A stretch of 35,080 nt of DNA, taken from contig JAFMKU010000016.1 in the NCBI GenBank assembly GCA_017852795.1, positions 1 to 35,080 of the forward strand, written 5' to 3'. A program made the translations under genes and the position numbers. Of this stretch, positions 17,968 to 26,622 are shown in pieces (position 1 is the first letter of the stretch; each line of letters starts with the position of its first letter). The notes beneath the pieces were generated by a model. The model searched no databases. It had not been told where the DNA came from and saw only the letters and a list, made by a program, of their open reading frames with translations. The stretch comes from Candidatus Neomicrothrix sp. (lineage in GTDB: Bacteria > Actinomycetota > Acidimicrobiia > Acidimicrobiales > Aldehydirespiratoraceae).

Positions 17968-18891
17968 ATGAGCGTGGTTGAGCGGTGGTTCGAAAAGGCG
18001 GCCGAGCAGCCACGGCGAGTGTTGCTCGCCGACCACGATCAGCGGGCCATCGAAGCTGCTGACCGTCTCAACCGCGACGGGTTAGCCGAAGCGTTGATCG
18101 TAGGCCGTGACGTGATGAGCGTGGCCGAGGTTGGTCACCGCGCGGCGCAGGAGCATCTTGCGGCGTTGGCTGCGGTCACCGAAGGGCCATGGGCCGGTCG
18201 GTTCCTTGACCTTGATGACCCGTTGGTGATCGCCACCGCGTTGGTTCAGTCGGGTTGGGCCGACGCCGCGGTGGGAGGAGCGACCCGTGCCACCAGCGAT
18301 GTGATCCGGGCGGGTCTGCGGGTGTTAGGCACCCGCCCGGGTGTCGAAACGGTCAGCAGCTGTTTTCTGCTGGTGCTGCCCGACGGGCAACCGGTGGTGT
18401 TTGGCGACTGCGGGGTGGTTCCAGATCCGTCCTCAACGCAACTCTGCGACATTGCTCGTGACAGTGCGGCCACGTTTCAGCAGCTGGTTGGGGCCGAACC
18501 GGTTGTTGCACTGCTGTCGTTTTCGACCAAAGGCAGTGCCGAGCATCCTCGGGTCGACAAGATCCGAACCGCGGTGGATTTGTTGCGGGCACAGGCTCCG
18601 GAGTTGTCGGTCGATGGAGAACTGCAATTCGACGCGGCTTGGGACCCGGAGGTGGCTGCGATCAAAGCGCCGGATTCGTCGGTGGCGGGGCGGGCCAACG
18701 TCTTCGTGTTTCCCGACCTCGACAGCGGCAACATTGCCTACAAGTTGACCGAACGGCTGGGTGGGGCTCAGGCGTTCGGTCCGTTGCTGCAGGGGTTCAA
18801 CGGGGTCTTGCATGACCTTTCGCGGGGTTGCAGTGTTGAGGACATGGTTGCGGTGTCGGTGATCGCTGCGTTGCAGGCACAGCCTGGTTGA
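17968..18891 (+). CDS. pta: phosphate acetyltransferase (PTA_PTB domain only)
   Basis: AVGGATRATSDVIRAGLRVLGTRPGVETVSSCFLLVLPDG, VALLSFSTKGSAEHPRVDKIRTAVDLL, GRANVFVFPDLDSGNIAYKLTERLGGAQAFGPLLQGFNGVLHDLSRGCSVEDMV. Confidence 0.93.
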   Translation: MSVVERWFEKAAEQPRRVLLADHDQRAIEAADRLNRDGLAEALIVGRDVMSVAEVGHRAAQEHLAALAAVTEGPWAGRFLDLDDPLVIATALVQSGWADAAVGGATRATSDVIRAGLRVLGTRPGVETVSSCFLLVLPDGQPVVFGDCGVVPDPSSTQLCDIARDSAATFQQLVGAEPVVALLSFSTKGSAEHPRVDKIRTAVDLLRAQAPELSVDGELQFDAAWDPEVAAIKAPDSSVAGRANVFVFPDLDSGNIAYKLTERLGGAQAFGPLLQGFNGVLHDLSRGCSVEDMVAVSVIAALQAQPG

Positions 18892-18960
18892 GCGAGCGGT
18901 TAGGCTCTCGCCGTCGCCTGATGGGCCGCCGGTCGGTCCGTACATGTAAAGGATGTGGAC

Positions 18961-20727
18961 ATGACACGCATGACCCCCAGTGAAGCGTTTGTGGAGACGA
19001 TGGTCGCCAACGGTGTGACCACGACGTTCGGGATCATGGGCAGTGCGTTCATGGATGCCATGGACATCTTCGCCCCGGCCGGAATCGAAATGGTGCCGGT
19101 TGTTCACGAACAGGGCGGGGCGCACATGGCTGACGGCTATTCGCGGGTGAGTGGACGCCACGGTGTGGTGATTGCCCAGAACGGCCCCGGGATTTCTAAC
19201 TGTGTCACCGCCATCGCGGCAGCGTTCTGGGCTCATTCGCCGGTAGTGATCGTGACCCCTCAGACCGGTTCGATGGGTCTCGGGTTGGGTGGGTTCCAGG
19301 AAGCCAACCAGCTTCCGATGTTTGAAGAGTTCACCAAATATCAGGCGCACATCGACAATGAGCACCGGATGGCGGAACTTTCGGCGCGGGCGTTCGACCG
19401 GGCGATGTCAGAAATGGGTCCAACGCAGATCAACATTCCCCGTGATCGCTTCTACGGCGAGATCGACGTGGAGATCCCGGCTCCGATGACCTTGGATCTT
19501 GGTCCGGGAGGAAACGCCAGCTTGGATGCGGCTGCGGAACTGCTGGCCAACGCCGAGTTCCCGGTGATGATCAGCGGCGGTGGGGTAGTGATGGGTGACG
19601 CCATGGCTGATGCGGTCGCGTTGGCGGAGCGTCTTGGCTGCGCGGTGGTCAACAGCTACCTGCACAACGATTCGTTCCCGGCCAGCCACCCGTTGTGGTG
19701 CGGGCCGCTGGGATATCAGGGGTCCAAAGCGGCGATGAAACTCATTGCTCGGGCTGATGTGGTGCTGGCGTTAGGGACCCGACTCGGACCGTTCGGAACG
19801 CTTCCCCAGCACGGGATGGACTACTGGCCGGCCGATGCCAAGATCATTCAGGTCGACGCCGATCACCGCATGTTGGGCCTGGTCAAACCGATTTCGGTCG
19901 GGGTCAATGGTGACGCAGCGGCGACCGCTCAGGCGCTGCTGGCCCGCCTCGATGGGCGTTCGCTGGTTACTGATGCCAACCGCGAGCAACGGGCCGAAGC
20001 CATCGCGGCAGAAAAAGCTGCGTGGGAAGCCGAGTTGGATGCCTGGACGCACGAAACCGATGAGTTCAGTTTGGCCATGATCGACGAAGCCAAGTCCGAA
20101 GAGGGTGGCTGGCTGCATCCCCGTCAGGTGTTGCGTGAACTTGAAAAAGCGATGCCGGCGCGAGTCATGGTTTCGACCGACATCGGCAACATCAACTCGG
20201 TGGCGAACAGCTACCTGCGGTTCGAAGAACCCCGTTCGTTCCTCGCTCCGATGAGTTGGGGCAACTGCGGGTACGCCCTGCCCACGGTGATCGGAGCCAA
20301 GAAAGCGGCTCCGGATCGGCCAGCGGTGGCCTATGCCGGTGATGGGGCGTGGGCGATGAGCATGGTTGAGGTTCTGACCGCGGTTCGCCACCAGATCCCG
20401 GTGACCGCCGTGGTGTTCAACAACCGCCAGTGGGGAGCCGAAAAGAAGAACCAGGTGGACTTCTACGGTCACCGTTTCGTTGCTGGTGAACTCGATGCTG
20501 GCGAAAACTACGCGGAGATTGCTCGTTCGATGGGGGCCGAAGGGGTGCGGGTCGACACCATCGAAGCGGTGGGTCCGGCATTGACCGCGGCGATCGAAGC
20601 GCAGATGAACGACGGACGAACCACGGTGATCGAGATCATGTGCACCAAAGAACTCGGGGATCCGTTCCGCAAGGACGCGTTGGCTAAACCAACTCGGTTC
20701 CTCGACAAATACCGCGACTTCGTCTGA
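18961..20727 (+). CDS. xsc: sulfoacetaldehyde acetyltransferase (TPP enzyme)
   Basis: MTPSEAFVETMVANGVTTTFGIMGSAFMDAMDIFAPAGIEMVPVVHEQGGAHMADGYSRVSGRHGVVIAQNGPGISN...QTGSMGLGLGGFQEANQLPMFEEFTKYQAHI is Xsc-like. AAAGGA SD favours ATG 18961 over the tracked GTG 18955. Adjacent to pta. Confidence 0.9.
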   Translation: MTRMTPSEAFVETMVANGVTTTFGIMGSAFMDAMDIFAPAGIEMVPVVHEQGGAHMADGYSRVSGRHGVVIAQNGPGISNCVTAIAAAFWAHSPVVIVTPQTGSMGLGLGGFQEANQLPMFEEFTKYQAHIDNEHRMAELSARAFDRAMSEMGPTQINIPRDRFYGEIDVEIPAPMTLDLGPGGNASLDAAAELLANAEFPVMISGGGVVMGDAMADAVALAERLGCAVVNSYLHNDSFPASHPLWCGPLGYQGSKAAMKLIARADVVLALGTRLGPFGTLPQHGMDYWPADAKIIQVDADHRMLGLVKPISVGVNGDAAATAQALLARLDGRSLVTDANREQRAEAIAAEKAAWEAELDAWTHETDEFSLAMIDEAKSEEGGWLHPRQVLRELEKAMPARVMVSTDIGNINSVANSYLRFEEPRSFLAPMSWGNCGYALPTVIGAKKAAPDRPAVAYAGDGAWAMSMVEVLTAVRHQIPVTAVVFNNRQWGAEKKNQVDFYGHRFVAGELDAGENYAEIARSMGAEGVRVDTIEAVGPALTAAIEAQMNDGRTTVIEIMCTKELGDPFRKDALAKPTRFLDKYRDFV

Positions 20728-20736
20728 GCCACCAGC

Positions 20737-20774
20737 ACAGATGTTTTATGCAGGTAGTTGTATAAACATCCAGC
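20737..20774 (+). promoter_or_regulatory. candidate tandem ARG boxes (ArgR operator) upstream of argC
   Basis: Box 2, TGTATAAACATCCA (20759-20772), matches all eight core positions of TGnATnnnnATnCA. A weaker box, AGATGTTTTATGCA (20739-20752), has its centre 20 bp upstream. Confidence 0.6.
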
Positions 20775-20793
20775 TTTGAGTATCCTGTCCGGA
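20758..20793 (+). promoter_or_regulatory. argC promoter, predicted leaderless
   Basis: TTGTAT (20758-20763), 17-bp spacer, TATCCT (20781-20786), 6 nt, ATG (20793). No SD. Confidence 0.65.
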
Positions 20794-21827
20794 TGCCAAA
20801 AGTCGCGATCATCGGCGCGTCAGGTTTCACCGGAGCCGAATTACTGCGGATCTGTGCCGCCCATGACGCGCTCGATGTGGTCGTTGCCACCGGCGATTCG
20901 CAAGCCGGTGTCGCGGTCGCCGATCTGTATCCGAGCCTGGCCGCCGCCTACCCCGATCTCCGGTTCGCCGGTTACGACCCGGCGACGATCGACGGGGTTG
21001 ATCTGGTTTTCCTTGGTTTGCCTCACGGGGCATCACAGGACATGGTTCCGGCCCTAACCGGCCGGGTGGGTCACATTGTCGACCTTGCGGCTGATTTTCG
21101 GCTCAGCGATCCCGGGCTGTATCCCCAGTGGTACGGCGAAGAGCATCACGTTCCTGAACTCCTAGCCGATTTCGTCTACGGGCTACCCGAGTTCTTCCGA
21201 GAACGGATCGCTAACGCCGCGTTGATCGCAGCTCCCGGATGCTACGTGACGGCGTCATCGCTGGCGCTCGGCCCGCTGGTCAAAGCCGGGATGGTCGAAC
21301 CGACCGGCATTGTCATCGACGCGGCAAGTGGGGTCAGCGGAGCCGGACGGCCCCCCAAGCCCAACACCACCTTCTGCGCGGTTGATGAAGATTTCACTGC
21401 CTACGGGCTGCTTACCCATCGCCACACCCCCGAAATCGAGCAGGCGGTGACCAGCCACGCCGGAGTTGATGTGCAGGTGCTGTTCACCCCCCATCTGGCC
21501 CCAATGAACCGGGGCATTCTCGCCACCATCTACGCCCGGCCTCAACCCGGAGTTGACGCCGAGGCCGCAATGGCCTGCCTGGCTGATGCCTACCGTGACG
21601 AACCGTTCGTTGTGGTCTCGGACCGGTCCCCATCCACCAAAGCCACGTTGGGTTCCAACAGCTGCCATCTCACGGTTCGGGTTGATGAACGCACCGGATG
21701 GTTGGTCGCAATCTCGGCTCTCGACAATCTGGTGAAGGGCGCTTCGGGACAGGCCGTGCAGTGCGCCAACCTTGCTCTTGGAATCAACGAAACAACCGGG
21801 CTGGCCGTCGCCGGCCTGTACCCGTGA
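20793..21827 (+). CDS. argC: N-acetyl-gamma-glutamyl-phosphate reductase
   Basis: VAIIGASGFTGAELLRI, AAPGCYVTASSLALGPL, SGVSGAGRPPKPNTTF, HRHTPEIEQ. Confidence 0.97.
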   Translation: MPKVAIIGASGFTGAELLRICAAHDALDVVVATGDSQAGVAVADLYPSLAAAYPDLRFAGYDPATIDGVDLVFLGLPHGASQDMVPALTGRVGHIVDLAADFRLSDPGLYPQWYGEEHHVPELLADFVYGLPEFFRERIANAALIAAPGCYVTASSLALGPLVKAGMVEPTGIVIDAASGVSGAGRPPKPNTTFCAVDEDFTAYGLLTHRHTPEIEQAVTSHAGVDVQVLFTPHLAPMNRGILATIYARPQPGVDAEAAMACLADAYRDEPFVVVSDRSPSTKATLGSNSCHLTVRVDERTGWLVAISALDNLVKGASGQAVQCANLALGINETTGLAVAGLYP

Positions 21828-23095
21828 CCGACACAGGATCTGCCATGTCCTCAACCTCCGATAGCGCTTCGATCTCGCCTCTGGCTCCGGACTCGTTCCC
21901 GGTCCTTCCCCCGATTGCTGGGGTGGGGATAGCTACCTTCGCCGCTGGCCTTCGCTACACCGGCCGCGACGATTTGTTTGTGGCCAGCCTGGCCGAAGGC
22001 ACATCGGTTGCCGGGGTTTTCACGACTTCGTTATGCCCGTCGGCCCCCGTTGATTGGTGTCGTCAGCAGTTGGTGGGGCGGACAGCTCGGGCTCTGGTGT
22101 GCAACGCCGGGAACGCCAACGCTTTCACCGGGCAAGCCGGGATGGTAAGCGCGGCGATGACCGCAGAGGTGATCGCCGAGTCGCTGACCGTCGCTCCCGA
22201 CCAGGTGTTTCTCGCTTCGACCGGGGTCATTGGCGAACCCATGCCCGACCAAAAAATCGCGGAGGCTCTCCCGCAGCTGGCGGCCGCGGTGGCGCCATCG
22301 TCGGCTGAGGGCTGGAAGAACGCGGCGTTGGCTATCGGCACCACCGACACCTTTGCCAAAGGGGCGTCGCGGCGGATCGACGGTGCCGTGAGTCATGTCG
22401 TAGGGATTGCCAAAGGCAGCGGAATGATCGCCCCGAACATGGCGACCATGCTGGCCTTCGTGTTCACCGACCTACCGGTCGAACCAACCCTGCTTCAGGA
22501 ATGTCTCAGCACTGCCTCCGCCCGAACCTTCAACCGGATCACCGTTGATTCGGATACGTCGACCAGCGACACCGTGCTGCTGTTCGCCACCGGAGAACAA
22601 ATCGACGATGAACTGGTCGACCGAGACGACCCACGGTTGGAGTCGTTTCAGGCTGCGCTCGACGCGGTGCTGTCGGATTTGGCCCACCAGATCGTGCGCG
22701 ACGGTGAAGGGGCCACCAAGTTCATCGAGGTGACTGTCAGCGGAGCCGCTGACGATGCCGCGGCCGAGATCATTGCCAAATCGATCGCCAATTCGCCGCT
22801 GGTGAAAACCGCGATCGCGGCTGAGGACGCCAACTGGGGGCGGATCATCATGGCGGTCGGCAAAGCCGGTCAAGCCGCCGACCGGGACCGGATCGAACTC
22901 TGGATCGGGACCGAACAGGTCACCTTCAACGGTGCGGTGCTGGCCAGCTACTCCGAAGCCCGGGCTACCGAACACCTCCAAGGTGACGAGGTGACCATCA
23001 AGGTGGACGTCGGTGTCGGACCGGGACAGGCAACGGTTTGGACCTGCGACCTCACCCACCGCTATATCGACATCAACGCGGGGTATCGCTCATGA
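21824..23095 (+). CDS. argJ: bifunctional glutamate N-acetyltransferase/ornithine acetyltransferase
   Basis: GTG start gives a 4-bp GTGA overlap with argC; ATG 21845 is an alternative. KGSGMIAPNMATMLAFVFTD contains the ArgJ self-cleavage motif. Confidence 0.95.
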   Translation: MTDTGSAMSSTSDSASISPLAPDSFPVLPPIAGVGIATFAAGLRYTGRDDLFVASLAEGTSVAGVFTTSLCPSAPVDWCRQQLVGRTARALVCNAGNANAFTGQAGMVSAAMTAEVIAESLTVAPDQVFLASTGVIGEPMPDQKIAEALPQLAAAVAPSSAEGWKNAALAIGTTDTFAKGASRRIDGAVSHVVGIAKGSGMIAPNMATMLAFVFTDLPVEPTLLQECLSTASARTFNRITVDSDTSTSDTVLLFATGEQIDDELVDRDDPRLESFQAALDAVLSDLAHQIVRDGEGATKFIEVTVSGAADDAAAEIIAKSIANSPLVKTAIAAEDANWGRIIMAVGKAGQAADRDRIELWIGTEQVTFNGAVLASYSEARATEHLQGDEVTIKVDVGVGPGQATVWTCDLTHRYIDINAGYRS

Positions 23096-23976
23096 GCAAC
23101 GAACAACCAGACCGGGGATTTTCGCCGGAACGGAGAGCCGCTGCTCTCCTGGAGGCCCTGCCGTACATCCAACGGTTCCGAGATTCGGTGGTGGTCGTCA
23201 AATACGGCGGTAACGCCATGACCGATCCAAACTTCGCGACGACGTTCGCTGAAGATGTCGTGCTACTTCGCTCGGTTGGGCTTCGCCCGGTCGTGGTCCA
23301 CGGAGGTGGACCTCAAATTGGTGAGCTGCTGGGACGGCTCGGCAAAGACACCGAGTTTGTTGACGGGCTTCGGGTGACCGACGCCGAAACGCTTGACGTG
23401 GTCCGGATGGTGCTGGTGGGCAAAGTCGGGCGGGAAATCGTCGGTGCGATCAACGTCCATGGGGCCTACGCCGTCGGGCTTTCCGGTGAGGACGGGGGCC
23501 TGATCACCGCCACCGCTCGGAGTGCAGAACTCGGGTTTGTCGGCGACGTGGAATCGGTCCAACCGGGCATCGTGGAACGTCTGCTGGCCGAAAACATGAT
23601 CCCGGTGATCTCCACCATTGGCGTCGACCGTTCCGGTCAGGCCTACAACATCAACGCCGATACGGTCGCTGGTGCGCTGGCCGGTGCCCTGCATGCCGAG
23701 AAAGCGATCTATCTCACCGACGTGTCCGGGTTGCTTGCCGACGTCGACGATCCGTCATCGATCATTGCTCGGGCCAGCGTTTCGGAAGTGAAAGCGTTGC
23801 TGGCCGATGGCACCATCAGCGGGGGCATGATCCCCAAGGTCGAAGCCTGTATTCAGGCGGTGGATTCCGGAGCGGCATCCGCCCACATGCTCGACGGACG
23901 GATTCCGCACGTGCTGCTGCTCGAATTGTTCACCGATGCCGGGATCGGCACCATGATCATCGGAGATCAGCCATGA
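23092..23976 (+). CDS. argB: acetylglutamate kinase
   Basis: VVVKYGGNAMTD, RPVVVHGGGPQIGELLGRLG, YNINADTVAGALAGAL, GGMIPKVEACIQAV. ATGA overlap with argJ. Confidence 0.97.
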   Translation: MSNEQPDRGFSPERRAAALLEALPYIQRFRDSVVVVKYGGNAMTDPNFATTFAEDVVLLRSVGLRPVVVHGGGPQIGELLGRLGKDTEFVDGLRVTDAETLDVVRMVLVGKVGREIVGAINVHGAYAVGLSGEDGGLITATARSAELGFVGDVESVQPGIVERLLAENMIPVISTIGVDRSGQAYNINADTVAGALAGALHAEKAIYLTDVSGLLADVDDPSSIIARASVSEVKALLADGTISGGMIPKVEACIQAVDSGAASAHMLDGRIPHVLLLELFTDAGIGTMIIGDQP

Positions 23977-25187
23977 CCGCCGAGCAGGCTCGGGCGTGGG
24001 GAGCGGAGGGAGACCACAGCCCGCTGATGAACAACTACGGGTCTCCACCCCGGCTGTTCGTGCGGGGTCAGGGCGCGGAGGTGTTCGACGCTGACGGGAC
24101 GAGCTACGTCGATTTCTTGTGTGGGATCGCAGTTACCGGTCTCGGTCACGCCCATCCGGCGATCACCGCGGCGATCACCGCGCAAGCTGCGAAGCTGACC
24201 CACACGTCGAACTTGTTCGCCAACGAACATCAGGCACCGGTCGCCGAGTGCCTTTCGCGGTTGATTGACGGAGGTTCAGGTCAGGTCCTGTTCCAGAACT
24301 CCGGGGCGGAAGCCAACGAGGCGGCGATCAAACTGGTGCGCAAATACCAGGGACGGGGCCGCCATGGGGTGGTGAGCGCCCTGCGGAGTTTCCACGGCCG
24401 CACCATGGCGGCGTTGGCTGCCACCGGCCAACCCGAAAAGCACGAACCGTACCAACCACTTCCGGAAGGGTTTCGGCATGTGGTTTGGAATGACCTTGAC
24501 GAGTTCGAACGCTCCTTGGTCCCCGAAGTTGGTGGGGTCATTTTGGAATCTGTTCAGGGCGAAGGCGGGGTCAACCCGGCCCGCGACGACTATCTCCAAG
24601 GCGTGCGCAAGCTCTGTGATGAGCGGGGGATCCTGCTCATCATGGACGAAGTGCAAACCGGTATGGGTCGAACCGGTCGCTGGTTCGGGTTCCAACACGC
24701 CGGGATCGTGCCCGACGTGGTGACCATGGCCAAAGGCATCGCCAACGGGATGCCGGTCGGCGCGGTTTGGGCCCGCGATGAGGTGGCGGCTGCGTTCGGA
24801 CCCGGCGACCACGGATCAACCTACGGTGGGCAGGCGTTGGCGTTGTCCGCGGCGCGAGCCACCCTCACCGAACTCGAAGCCATCGACGCACCGGCGCTGG
24901 CGCAACGACTCGAAGGGGTGTTCCGGCACCATCTCGAAGCACTGCCTGGGGTTGATCATGTGCGAGGACGCGGCCTGTTGTTGGGGGTTGAACTCAACGA
25001 CGAAGGTCGGGCGGGTAGATCGGGAGCGGAGATCGCTCGGGCCTGTCTCGACAAAGGGATGATCTGTAGCGGGGTAACCCCCACCGCGTTGCGGCTAGCG
25101 CCCCCGTATGTCATCTCCGACCAACAAATCGAATACGGCGTCGGAGTTCTGGCCGACGTGCTCGCTGACCATGGAGGTGACCACTGA
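23973..25187 (+). CDS. argD: acetylornithine aminotransferase
   Basis: YVDFLCGIAVTGLGHAHPAI, FQNSGAEANEAAIKLVRKY, LIMDEVQTGMGRTGRWFGFQHAGIVPD, MAKGIANGMPVGAV. Confidence 0.96.
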   Translation: MTAEQARAWGAEGDHSPLMNNYGSPPRLFVRGQGAEVFDADGTSYVDFLCGIAVTGLGHAHPAITAAITAQAAKLTHTSNLFANEHQAPVAECLSRLIDGGSGQVLFQNSGAEANEAAIKLVRKYQGRGRHGVVSALRSFHGRTMAALAATGQPEKHEPYQPLPEGFRHVVWNDLDEFERSLVPEVGGVILESVQGEGGVNPARDDYLQGVRKLCDERGILLIMDEVQTGMGRTGRWFGFQHAGIVPDVVTMAKGIANGMPVGAVWARDEVAAAFGPGDHGSTYGGQALALSAARATLTELEAIDAPALAQRLEGVFRHHLEALPGVDHVRGRGLLLGVELNDEGRAGRSGAEIARACLDKGMICSGVTPTALRLAPPYVISDQQIEYGVGVLADVLADHGGDH

Positions 25188-26080
25188 TGCGACACCTAAC
25201 CGAAATCGATGACCTTTCCGCTTCGGAACTTCAAGAGCTGCTGGCCTTGGGAGCCACCGCTGGTGCGCCACCGGTTCTGGCTGGGCAGGGCGCGGCCCTG
25301 ATCTTCGAGAAGCCTTCGGCGCGTACCCGCAACTCGACCGAAATGGCGGTGGTGCAACTCGGGGGACACCCGGTGTACATCCAAGGCCAAGAGGTCGGGT
25401 TTGATACCCGCGAATCGGTCGAGGACGTGACCCGAACCATGGCCTGTTTTCATGCGGTGGTTGCGGCTCGAGTGTTCGACCATTCGGTTGTTGAGCGGAT
25501 GGCCGCGCTTGACGTGGTGCCGATCGTCAACCTGCTCAGCGACCAAGCCCATCCGTTGCAGGCTCTGGCCGATCTGTTGACCATGCAAACCGAATACGGT
25601 TCGCTCGCCGGGCGGTCCGTGGCTTACGTCGGGGACGCCAACAACGTCGCTCGGTCGTTGGCGATCGCCGCGTTGCTGGCCGGAATGGAATTCCGGATTG
25701 CCAGCCCCGACGGGTACGGGTTTCGGCCCGCCGACCACCACCGGATCGCGGCCGTGGGAGGCTCGCTGGTGGTCGCCACCAGCCCCGAAGCCGCGGTCAC
25801 CGGTGCCGACGCGGTGTATACCGACACGTGGACGTCAATGGGTCAGGAAGCAGAAGCCGAACAGCGCCGGCGCGACTTTGCCGGGTTTCAAGTCGACGAG
25901 TCCTTGATGGCTCTGGCCGCGACCAACGCCATCTTTTTGCATTGTCTGCCTGCCCACCGCAACGAAGAAGTCACCGACGGTGTGCTTGACGGTGCCCAGA
26001 GCCGTATTTGGGTCCAGGCTGCCAATCGGATGCACGCGGCCCGGGCTGCTTTCGCCTGGCTGTTGCGGGCCGGGGAGTAG
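25187..26080 (+). CDS. argF: ornithine carbamoyltransferase
   Basis: IFEKPSARTRNSTEMAVVQLGG carbamoyl-phosphate site, HPLQALADLLT, YVGDANNVARSL, FLHCLPAHRNEEVTD. Confidence 0.94.
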   Translation: MRHLTEIDDLSASELQELLALGATAGAPPVLAGQGAALIFEKPSARTRNSTEMAVVQLGGHPVYIQGQEVGFDTRESVEDVTRTMACFHAVVAARVFDHSVVERMAALDVVPIVNLLSDQAHPLQALADLLTMQTEYGSLAGRSVAYVGDANNVARSLAIAALLAGMEFRIASPDGYGFRPADHHRIAAVGGSLVVATSPEAAVTGADAVYTDTWTSMGQEAEAEQRRRDFAGFQVDESLMALAATNAIFLHCLPAHRNEEVTDGVLDGAQSRIWVQAANRMHAARAAFAWLLRAGE

Positions 26081-26082
26081 CG

Positions 26083-26547
26083 ATGTCAAAAGCTCGCCGT
26101 CAGCACCGCATCGCAGCACTGCTCGAAGAACACGCGGTGACCTCTCAGGGTCAGCTCTGTGAACTGCTCGACCGTGAAGGTTTGGGCACGACACAGGCCA
26201 CGGTCTCGCGTGACCTCGACGATCTTGGTGCGATCAAGGTTCGGGTCCCGGGTGGCGAAACGGTCTACGCCATCCCCGAACATCCCATCGACCGGATCGC
26301 TCCGGAAGATCATTTACGCCGGGTACTCAGCGACTGGGTGGCCGACGTCAACTCGTCGCAGAACCTTGTGGTGCTGCGAACCCCTCCGGGTTCGGCCCAC
26401 GTCGTGGCGTCCGCGCTTGACCGGTCGGGAATGCCTGACATTCTCGGTACCGTCGCCGGCGATGACACGCTGATCGTGGTAGCCCACGAAAAGGTCGGTG
26501 GGGAACGCCTCGCTGAACAACTCCGGCAGCTAGCCAGCCTCGCCTAG
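26083..26547 (+). CDS. argR: arginine repressor
   Basis: MSKARRQHRIAALLEEHAVTSQGQL...TTQATVSRDLDDLGAIKVR wHTH and a C-terminal oligomerisation domain. ATG at 26083, just after the argF stop. Confidence 0.95.
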   Translation: MSKARRQHRIAALLEEHAVTSQGQLCELLDREGLGTTQATVSRDLDDLGAIKVRVPGGETVYAIPEHPIDRIAPEDHLRRVLSDWVADVNSSQNLVVLRTPPGSAHVVASALDRSGMPDILGTVAGDDTLIVVAHEKVGGERLAEQLRQLASLA

Positions 26548-26562
26548 CCAGCCTCGCCTAGC
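26531..26562 (+). repeat. 14-bp tandem duplication TAGCCAGCCTCGCC (two full copies plus a partial) spanning the argR stop
   Basis: Copies at 26531-26544 and 26545-26558, then TAGC at 26559-26562. The argR TAG is the first codon of copy 2. Confidence 0.9.
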
Positions 26563-26573
26563 CATGCACTCCC

Positions 26574-26609
26574 GTCCCCTGAATGCAACAAGTCCCCTGA
26601 ACGAAACAA
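26574..26609 (+). repeat. 18-bp imperfect tandem repeat in the argR-argG spacer
   Basis: GTCCCCTGAATGCAACAA / GTCCCCTGAACGAAACAA, 16 of 18 identical. Confidence 0.85.
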
Positions 26610-26622
26610 AAGGAACAACACC

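Noticed and set aside
18941-18948. TACATGTA palindrome before the xsc SD
   Set aside because: Only 8 bp, expected by chance in a window this size; no second copy or supporting context.
24160-24183. Near-tandem GCGATCACCGCG repeat in argD
   Set aside because: In-frame, encodes AITAAITA within a normal argD helix; explained by protein and codon composition.
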